The translations under genes and the position numbers were made by a program. Of a stretch of DNA of 64,000 nt, positions 55,501-64,000 are shown piece after piece; position 1 is the stretch's first letter; the number at the start of each line of letters is the position of its first letter. Below the pieces are notes generated by a model. That model searched no databases and had not been told where the DNA came from. It was given only the letters and a program-made list of their open reading frames with translations. The stretch is from contig CM054058.1 in the NCBI GenBank assembly GCA_028641055.1, positions 498,745,919 to 498,809,918 of the forward strand, read 5' to 3'. The DNA is from Alopecurus myosuroides (taxonomy: Eukaryota; Streptophyta; Magnoliopsida; Poales; Poaceae).

Positions 55501-58482
55501 ATTTGTTAGCATAATATTCCTTAGGGGTATCATGTTAAGAAATGTTTCCCTATTGATTGCTTAAAATTAAATTGTTTGCTAATAAAATAAATTCCTTGTG
55601 ATTGATAGATTGTTTGTAGATGATTTTTAATTGAGTGTTTGGATTTTTGAAAAGGTTTAGTTAAACTTTCATTGAGTTCATAGCTACTGGTTGTGTAGTT
55701 TATACGTTGTTTGCTTGCTATCTATTTGAGAAGAAAAACATGTGCCACTAGAGTAGATTTATGCTTGCTTAGTGGATGTGTTCATAGAATTATTTTATGG
55801 TATTGCTTACTAGCATGTGTATGGTTTGTGTACTGTTAGTACGTAAATTTATGTTCATGACTTGCATGTTTAGAGTTAAGCATCACTGTAACATTGTTTG
55901 CTTCTCTAGTGTTGAACTAGTGTCACCACTAGAAATTGTGGTTTTGCTCTAGTGCTGTTATCTTTTATTTTATGGGTGTATGATTTATTCTAGCATGTTT
56001 AGGAAGTTATTGCTTCTGTTATGATGCCATGAATTCTTTAGTTGCTTGTGCTATAGTTGTAGAATACAATTGTTCCTTATAGCATGCTTGTGTAGATTTT
56101 CCATACTAGTATGCTATCAGTGCAGCCCTGTTTTTATGTAATTTGTTAGGAGTATTATCTTGGGTGATGATTGTGTTTTAGATTATTTTTATGACTTTTT
56201 ATCATTGGTTTTAGCTACTGGTTGTTTGTTTAATTTTCTTGATTGATGGATTCCATAACTTCAAATAGACATTAGCATAGTCAATAAATAGTATATTCAT
56301 CTGTGTTGTGTTTGCCTGCTGTTTGGAAATTGTCCGAGTGATTACCTTAGCATGAGTATTGTACTTGTGCTATTTGTTGTGCTAGTGTTTTTGTTGTTTT
56401 TCTTAGGTAGTAACTTGTTATCTAAGCATTAGTTTAATCGTGAACTTGTTTGGTGATGATTGCTTGTGTGTTGTTAATACCCACTGCCATGGGTATTACT
56501 TCGATAGATTGTTATTATTAAGTAACCTCACCTTTTGTAACCACAAGCTATATTTTTAGCTTCATTAATATCTTATTATGAGAGTGGTACACCCACTCCA
56601 TATATGGTATGTAAGATGTGGGATATGGTTTCTCAACCATATGTTTGTTTGGCGATAGCTTTGTACCATGAGGGTTTGTGAGAAAGTTTTCGCGTTAATT
56701 TTTGAGTGATTGCGCTAGTATAAGTTTGCTTGCTGTATGTGTTGTTTGGTTTAGTTGTTTGGTCTTTAGATCTGAGAATGTTCCTTTATTGTTTTACGAC
56801 GCTAGAAAACGAAGAAGAAGAAGAAGAAGCAGTTGTGGAGCTGTGCGTCAAGTTCAAACTACTTCAAGGCCAGGGACATTAAGAGTTTTAAGGCAAGCCA
56901 TCCTGATGCTTGTAGTTATAATACACTTATCATTATCTATCATGCATGTTTTACTTCTGAAAGTTTTACAAAAACTTTGTTTTCCAAAACCTATTTATGA
57001 GTGATATTACTACTAGTATATATTACGCCAGTAGTTGATACTTGGTGTTACCAAGCCCATAGCCATCATATGGTATTTATTACCATCACAAGTATTAGTC
57101 CCTAAGTGGACATCCCAAAATTATGTTTTTGCAAAACAAAGACTTTTATGGAAAACCCGGAGAAAAGGCTAAGCCTTATTCACCGGAGGATTGTGGAAGT
57201 GGACATTTCTGGAAAAATGGCGTTTTACAAAAATGACACATAACCTAGTCTTCGCCGGACAACCTTTACCGTACTGCCACCCTACCCCAACATGGGCACG
57301 GGGCTTAACTTGAAGTTTGTTGTTGTTAACGTGTGTTCTATCTCAATTTGCTATAAGGGTCGTCGAGCCCTCGAACCGATTGTCGCTAGGTGGAAAATAC
57401 GGGGCATACAAAGTGAGGGATTAAGTTACCCCCCGGTCGCAGCAGTTGGGTCCCCTGCCGTGGCGCTGGTGGACAGGGTGCCGAGGGAACCAGACCCAAC
57501 TGAAGAGATAGACATATTCTAGCTTGATCATAGTGGATGGTTAGAAAAAGTTATCTGATGTTTACATACTGTTGTTACAGTCCGTGGTTATTCACGGCGG
57601 ATGTATTGGATCTGGTGGATGTGTACACCTCTACAGAGTCAAACTATTTCGAAGTAGCCGCGTCCTCGGATATGGACAGTTGAATGGCCATGTAGCTAGC
57701 ATTGTGTCAATGTTTTCAAAAAGGAGTTTTCAAAAGGGTGTTGGACTTGTGAAGTTCGGAAAGGAGGAAATCTCGTACCATGGAGGTACCGTTGATGAAA
57801 AGCTAGAAGCTGTTTTACAAGAAGTTTTGCAAAGAGAAAACCTTCTTTTACAAAATGAGTTTATAAAACCTCTTGTACATGCGATATCTACAAGAGAAAG
57901 AAAACTATATTATTTTCTTTTGAAGTATATTATTCAACGAAGATACAAAGATTTTCAAAATCAACTATGATATGTCTTACATATATCATTGATAGCAAAC
58001 CCTATGTATAGCCTACCTATTACCCCATATAAGCATACTTGCATCTTTGGTAAGCTACATGATGGATGTCTTGCTGAGTACATTCAAATGTACCCGTATT
58101 GGTTTCGTCCCTGGTATCAACTTGCCAGATATCGAGAAGGAGTCTCAGAAGGAGATCTATGAAGAGGAGTACGGAGCTGATGGCTTTGCGAAATAGGATC
58201 GTCTCCCGGTCAGCGGCCTGTAGGTTAAGGCGTGACTTGGGCTCTACTAGGTTGCGTGTCTGTTAGCCATCCGCTGTGTGTGTCGTGTGTTGCCCTGCGT
58301 GGCAGTTGTGTTGGACTTGGTCATGTGACCATGTTCTCTTTTGTAAGTGTTTGTGCAACCGTGTAATGGATATTATATCTGTGTACCAACTTGATATGTT
58401 GTTCACGACTGGTGTGATCTGGGATCGTGAATGTACGCATATAGAAGGTGTCTTGAACAGTGGTTCTGGGGCGGACCTTACA
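52546..58482 (+). repeat. 5' LTR of the large element (5937 bp)
   Basis: TGTCACACCCC start and GGGGCGGACCTTACA end, five bases before the primer-site TGG. AT-rich start, a GC-rich pyrimidine block at about 53550-54300, then a long AT-rich tract with no gene (54300-56800), a short (GAA)n at about 56811-56829, and a moderately complex 3' part. Small frames in the GC-rich block recur in the other LTR but are Pro/Arg/Gly-rich and antisense to each other; I do not call them genes. Confidence 0.88.
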
Positions 58483-58486
58483 GAGT

Positions 58487-58498
58487 TGGTATCAGAGC
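58487..58498 (+). promoter_or_regulatory. Primer binding site TGGTATCAGAGC of the large element
   Basis: Perfect initiator Met tRNA-type site, four bases after the LTR end. Sets the plus orientation. Confidence 0.93.
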
Positions 58499-58718
58499 TA
58501 TCCTGACCTTAGGAGACCTTAGTTAGCATGGACATTAGTTAGTACTATGACAGTAAAAGTTAATAAAACCATGTCACTAAGATGACTATTTTCCCAAAAG
58601 GTTCTATATTCCATCCCCTCTGTGATTTTGAAACTCTATTTACACTAATTGAAAATGGTGCATCTTAAAACTTTGCACACTGTTACCTAACATAATCTAC
58701 CTTAAAAACTTTGTGTAG

Positions 58719-59391
58719 ATGGCAGTTGTCTTCACCAAGTCCTTCCGGCTGGGATCGCATGCACCTTTCTACCGCCGCTTTGAGGAGGATTTGATCAAGA
58801 TGACTCATCTTATCGGTCGTCCCCTACCTGAGTTGAAGGGAGCCCAGATTCACCATGATGGACGGGAGTTGTCCTCGTTGGTGGTCTGCACCATCCGTGC
58901 ACCGTTGCTAGCACCGTCAACCCCAGAGATCACTTGGGAAGTGGTGGAGAACAGTTTGGGAAGATGGTATCCTTAGAGTGATGCAGCTGACCATTGCCAA
59001 GCTGGCAAACTTCTTTCGCCGCAAGTCTGAAGGCACCCCCTATAGATACTTTGGAAGACGCGACGAGGATAACAAGACGTTAGAAGTCACTGGAGACTTT
59101 GTGTTTGCTCGCCACTTCCAGCACTTGGAGGGACAGTTGTACAACACCCAACTCTCCCTTGATAAGGTTAGAACAGATTACGACCTCCGAGGCAGAGAGA
59201 TAGACCAGCTGGAGAAAAGCCTGAATGTTTCTTCTGCTACCGAGCATCGTCTCAAGGTACTGAAGAAAACCATGAAGTACACTGACTCCCAGCATCGCGC
59301 ACGAGTGAGAGCCCTTCAGCTTCAGCTTGCAGCCAGCAAGACCAGAGTTGAAGAGTTGGAGGAACAGCTACACGCTTCCTCAAGCACTTAG
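58719..59391 (+). pseudogene. First internal protein remnant, helical, unknown
   Basis: ATG at 58719 begins MAVVFTKSFRLGSHAPFYRR. One frameshift near 58950 joins it to a second stretch, EDGILRVMQLTIAKLANFF onward, ending at 59389-59391. Together about 224 residues: a globular N-terminal part, then long coiled coil (QLEKSLNVSSATEHRLKVL, AASKTRVEELEEQLHAS). Not a gag domain I recognise; it may be an element-specific accessory protein. One shift and a TAG at 58974-58976 inactivate it as a single frame. Confidence 0.6.
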
Positions 59392-59715
59392 GATTGCCGC
59401 AGGATGTTAGGAGTTGTGTTATCTGCACCCAGACGCGTGTTTGTGTTGTGTGGACTCTGTTAGATCTTTGAGTGTGCTAGTTGTGTTGTAAGCCCTATGC
59501 TTTAGCCATGTGAACCCTTAAATTAAGTTATGCTTGTTAAGACTCGGTTTCATATCTATGTTAGTCCTAGCTTGTGACTATGTTTGTCTCTTAGATGCTT
59601 GTTGTTGTGTTACCTGCCATTCTCATCTCCGTTATGAGCCGGTATGTGTCACGAGTTTTCAAACCAAAACCCCTTTTTGACTGCTCTCGTCTTATACTGT
59701 TCTTTGTCTTCAGCA

Positions 59716-60334
59716 TGGCCAGCGATCTATCTCCACCACCGGAGCCGACAGTTGCTCAACTGTTTGCTCTGTTGAAGGAAGAACGTGAAGCCGCTCGTGC
59801 TGAACACATAGCCACCCATGCTGCCCTGGAGCAGTTGACTCAGCTTCTCATCACCAACGCTGAGAATACCGCTATCCTTATGAGAGGATACCAGCACCTG
59901 CTTGCTAGAGAAAGCCGCAAAAGGAAGATAGTGACGCCAGGAGAACCTGTTCATGTGTGACTCGCAGTACCTTACCTGCGATGCCACAATCTTCAAGGAA
60001 GAGTGTGAATGGCAAGCCTAGAACCACGTGTTGCTTTACCTGTGGGCAGGAAGGACATTTCACTCGCGATTGTTCCAAGAAGAACCGTGTTCTAGCTCAT
60101 CCTAATGAACCCCAAGAAAACCAAGGTCCATCCCAGAAGAAATGCAAGAATCTGATGAGTGGACCTCGAGACCCAGATGACGTTGCAGAAGCACCTGCGA
60201 GTCATGCCATAGCCAATGGTACATTCTCGAACCAAACCTGTGAAACCATAATTTTGTTTGTCTTCATAACCGGAGAAATCCGACGTAAATGGAACACTAG
60301 AAGTGCCACGTCGGACGAGAAAAAGTATCTTTAA
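59716..60334 (+). pseudogene. Shortened gag remnant with CCHC zinc knuckle
   Basis: ATG at 59716 starts MASDLSPPPEPTVAQLFALL, helical through REAARAEHIATHAALEQL, ending at TGA 59958-59960. An overlapping frame then carries CFTCGQEGHFTRDC, a perfect CX2CX4HX4C knuckle (about 60038-60079). A Gypsy gag normally has a large central capsid-like domain between these parts, and it is missing here, so gag looks internally deleted. No protease follows. Confidence 0.7.
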
Positions 60335-61753
60335 AATTAACAATACTAACATAACTTCATCTAATTTCAGTGTAATACCTTACAGAGTAACTTACAGAGT
60401 CGGTATCACCTAACACCAGTTTAAAAATTTATAGCCAACTTTTCCAAAACCAAAGAGAAAGGTGCCTTAGGATGTTCTATAGCTGTTTGAAGAAAGTCAA
60501 AAGGTTGGAAAAAAGTATTGGATGGATAAACTATGATTGTTACTAGGCAATAAGATCTCTCGTATATATGTCTTGGAGGAACCAGAATTTTTGAATATGA
60601 TATGGTGGGAAACTCATTTGAGGTTTAGCTTAGGAAGGAAAGATTGAGGATCATATGATTTTAGTGGAGTTGAATTATGATATAATATCCAGGGATAACC
60701 AGTTGTGGACCCCAAAAATTTGGAAGTTATCAGTAACTAAAATTTGTAGCCTGGAAGAGATGAGTGGAGGTTTAGAAAGATTGGTGGAAATTATTGGATT
60801 TTAGGAAGCACTTGATGTATACGGAGATTGGATCGATTAGAAGCAATATGTTGAGAATAATTTTTGATATGGCAATAATGATTATAATGTTTGCCTAGGT
60901 GATTCTTATCTTGGATTTAGTGAAAGGGTTCATTCTAGTGAGAAGATCATGTTGGATTGGGATAGATAAATGATTTATAATTACAGATGGATTGGAGGAA
61001 TATTGGATTTGATATAGGAAGAGATTTGTGGATATAAAATGATGATTTTAGATTTTAGGAAAAATCAATATGGCTTGGATTTAGTAGATGATTATTCTCC
61101 ATGATATTCTCGGAGCTTGACACGCTCTATTGAGGTTGTTTGGGGAAAAGGTTTTAACATTAATCAGGAAATAAAAGTTTGGAGTACTTGAAAGGATTTA
61201 TAGGAGTAGTACAGAGTTGTGCTTGATGAATTTGATGGTTTAGTTGTAGCTAGATGATCTGGATAAAATATCTTTGAGGGAGACAAATGATTCGAGGCTT
61301 GATTATATTAGATTGATAGGAAGATAGTGTATTTCCTGGATTTTTAGGAAAATGAGCAATGGAAAGCTCATGCTTAATAAGGATTGGTGGATGTACTTTA
61401 ATTGATCTATATATAGTGATGAGAGAGTTTATGCCCCCAAAGGAGATATAGTGGTAAGATACCCTTATTGGAATGGAAACAAGTAGATCTTTGTCTGAAG
61501 AATGACCCATGATGTGATATCATGGTTTTGAGGAACAATAAGTTCGAGGTTTAGAACATGGCACCCATACCTTTGAAAAAGAAAACTAAATTGCCGATGA
61601 AATTTGGTAAGACAAATCAAAGGGGGGAAGCACCTGTGCCTAATGTTACCAAACGCCAACACATGTTTTTATAAAACAAATTCACCTAACATTGTTTTTT
61701 TGACCATACCCTCTTTTCGCTTGCCTGCGAATCTCGGGGCGAGATTCTTTTAA
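60335..61753. other. Internal region of the large element, no coding sequence recognised
   Basis: AT-rich and purine-rich on plus, with only very short frames. It could be heavily decayed pol, but I see no catalytic motif of reverse transcriptase, RNase H or integrase. Confidence 0.6.
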
Positions 61754-61764
61754 GGGGGGAAGGT
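61752..61764 (+). promoter_or_regulatory. Polypurine tract of the large element
   Basis: AAGGGGGGAAGG just before TGTCACACC at 61766. Confidence 0.85.
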
Positions 61765-61765
61765 C

Positions 61766-64000
61766 TGTCACACCCCAGTTTTTGGATTCTTGTACTGTGC
61801 TTAAGAAGACAAAAATTAGGGCCAACAATTTTTTTTCTAACAACATGATTGTTTGAACTAACATGTCTTTATTATCTTAATCATATTTGCAACACAAGTT
61901 TGGTTTCTTGATAAAACCAATACCAAATTTTTCCTGAAAACAATTCTATTATTTTTCCTGATATTTTCCCTGATGTTTTCCTAATGTTACTTGAGTGGTT
62001 TTTATTTCAAGACTTGGATTATTCTTGTTTGAATCTTAAAATAAACTTTTAGCTTTGATGGATCCAATAAAACAAAATTTCAAAATGATTTATGAAAGTT
62101 TTCTTTTAAGTTTTCCATAGAAAACAATTCCTGAAAATATAGCCAAGTACCTGTTTTCTACCTTTGTTTTCACTAGGCTATAAAATGTTATTTTATGTTT
62201 TCTTGACTTTTAATTGTTCCTTGATACATGTACTACAAATACATATGCTTGGTTTTATTTTTGGCTTGATAAAAATTATCTTTTGCTTGATGTCTTTGTG
62301 GTAGAACATTAAGACAGAAAAAGACATTTTTGGAAAACAGAGAAAAACACAAAGTATACCTTTTTCCACATTGTTTTCATGGCCTTAAACTATTTCAAAA
62401 TTGTATTTAAAATATGTTTCTGAAAGTTTATAACATGGTTAACAAGTTCCCACTTTGAAAACAAATTTTGGAAACAATTTGACCCTTGAAAACAATCTCA
62501 ACTTTTTGATGATTTAATCTGTTTCCAACACTTAGAAATTTTTCTAAGTGTAAACTGAATTTTCTTAATTTTGTGAACAGTGTGGGATAGACTTTTAGAC
62601 AATTGATTTCTTTGTGTTTTCTTTGCAATCTGGAAGTGTGACCATGTCCAATGTGTTGACCCCAGTACCCACTCGAACCAGGATGCATTTCTCATCTTCT
62701 AGAAGCCTTGGACATGAAGGTAAACATGAGAGAGAAAGAGATGATGTGGAATGGTATGGAGGCCCATACCTTTGACCCCTTGACTTAGCCCTTGCCTCCA
62801 TTTGCCTCCAAGAGCCAGCATTGGACTTGCCCCCATGTGATCTTGGCCTTGGACAACCAGTGCTCGGAGTAGAAAGACCAAAAGCCCCCTTGGGCTCACT
62901 CATGCCGTGGCATGACATGAACCCGAGCCTCCCCATTTTTTCCCTTGCCCTTTTCCACGAGTACAAGTGCTCCCAGCCTCACCCCTTGCTACACTACACT
63001 CCCACACTCTCCCACACACTCCACAGCTCGAGATCCAGCCTTGCCTAGCCCCCTAGGAGCCCCACGAGCCGAGAGCTCGCCATCGGTGACCACCACGGCC
63101 TCGAGTTGGTACAGCTCGACCCGAGCCTTCTCCTCTCTCCCCACTGCCTTGGATCGAACCCCCACCCTCCCCTGAACCTCCCTGACCTAACCCCGCGACC
63201 TCCTTCATGCAGGAGCGCCGCCGCCGTCCGACTCGCCGCCGCCGTTGTACGCCGTCCTCGACGCCCAAGGCCACGCCCCTCGACTCCCACGAGCATCAGC
63301 AACTCCCCCGAGCCCGCGCCAGCCCTTCCCGAGCCCCCACGGTGAGCTACTGGCCGTCGTCGTTTTCTCGTCGAGCGGGTGTGAGAGAGAGAGAGGAGGG
63401 GAGAGGAAGAAGACGCCCGTGCGCCGTTGGATCTTTGATCCACAGCCACGCTTGAACGTGGACGATTCCCGCAGCCCACGCGCGCGCTTAGCATGCGCCG
63501 GGCCGCGCTGAGCGCTTAGCTGGGCCGCACCCACTGGAATCCAGCCCGCGCTGCTGTTTGTTTTGCTTTTTAAGTTTTTAACAGAAACTTGGATGTTTAC
63601 TTTGGACGTGTGAAAAATAATAAACGTGCAAAATAAAATCTACCAAAAATCATGAACCTAACAATATGAGTTCCTAACCATACAAAAATTGCAGATCTGA
63701 TTTTTGGGCCATATTTTTCTCACAATGTCTGTTTTGCCACAGAGAGCCCTTGAACATGTTTTGAACATAACTTTTTGAATCTATAACCAAAATGGTCAAA
63801 CAAAATCGTTTTGGATAGATCTTGAACATATCTATCCATAAGAATTTGCCTCACATCAAGGTGAGCTACCAAATGGAAATTCCCTCCATTTTGGTAAAAG
63901 GACAGTAGGCTCTTCTGTGATTTGTAGAGTGAGTTCAAAAATGATTTTTGAAGTAAATCCAACTGGATGAGTTTTATATTGACTAGATCTATCTAATCCT
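61766..64000 (+). repeat. 3' LTR of the large element, first 2235 bp
   Basis: Aligns with 52546 onward at a few percent divergence, with small indels (for example about 20 extra bases near 61965 and about 18 missing near 63240). Cut by the window end. Confidence 0.88.

Larger units (their letters stand above)
52546..64000 (+). mobile_element. Large non-autonomous LTR retrotransposon, runs off the window
   Basis: A 5.9 kb LTR (52546-58482), primer site, 3.3 kb internal region with broken gag-like pieces and no reverse transcriptase or integrase, polypurine tract, and the first 2.2 kb of the second LTR. LTRs start TGTCACACCCCAG. The right end and the target duplication lie outside. Long LTRs with a coding-poor centre fit LARD-like elements of Triticeae that depend on autonomous Gypsy partners. 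It is inserted in the LINE ORF1. Confidence 0.88.

Noticed and set aside
1..64000. A new defence, metabolic or regulatory gene system
   Set aside because: The whole window is explained by retrotransposons, small DNA elements, two paralogous unknown genes and debris; no multi-gene cluster with linked functions was found.

Overview
This is nuclear DNA of a grass, most probably a Triticeae species (wheat, Aegilops, barley or rye group). That is inferred from the dense nesting of large LTR retrotransposons, GC-rich gene islands in AT-rich surroundings, and the types of element present; no species-specific marker was checked. The window is mostly repeat. Only two protein-coding genes look like host genes, and they are paralogues of each other with no function I recognise.

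Layout. 1-689 is a fragment of an older element or gene leader. 690-13979 is an LTR - internal - LTR - internal - LTR array of a non-autonomous retrotransposon (4.1 kb LTRs, 499 bp internal segments), with the 5-bp target duplication GTGTG only at its outer ends. 14793-21800 is a full-length decayed Copia element on the minus strand (405-bp LTRs, duplication AAATA) whose leader carries GC-rich, gene-like sequence. 22072-22763 is a broken gene-like sequence, and 23104 begins LTR-like DNA. 25466-26497 (minus) is host gene copy 1. Upstream of it lie a 344-bp MITE with 9-bp duplications and a poly(A)-tailed retroposon inside the remains of a DNA-transposon-like repeat. 30314-30911 is another broken gene-like sequence.

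31480-47002 is a 327-bp Harbinger-like MITE split by a 15.2 kb Gypsy element of the Tat type (31636-46826). This Gypsy element has gag-pol on the plus strand and, between pol and the 3' LTR, an eight-exon antisense gene with its own TATA box and GT-AG introns. 48157-49068 (minus) is host gene copy 2, with a different small inverted-repeat element beside its start. 49617-52545 is a decayed LINE ORF1 (two CCHC knuckles), interrupted by another large non-autonomous LTR element (52546 to beyond 64000) with 5.9 kb LTRs and only gag remnants inside.

How the parts relate. Every retrotransposon gene carries stops or frameshifts, so none looks autonomous as it stands. The three-LTR array looks youngest (about 1% between copies), then Copia (about 2% between LTRs), then the Tat Gypsy (several percent); these are hand counts. 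The paralogous gene pair lets insertions be dated relative to each other, because one copy keeps the empty site of a MITE found in the other. I found no CRISPR array, tRNA, rRNA, operon or defence system, and no convincing undescribed system. The features most worth follow-up are the three-LTR array, the Pol III-like boxes inside its LTRs, the antisense gene of the Gypsy element, and the unknown gene pair.
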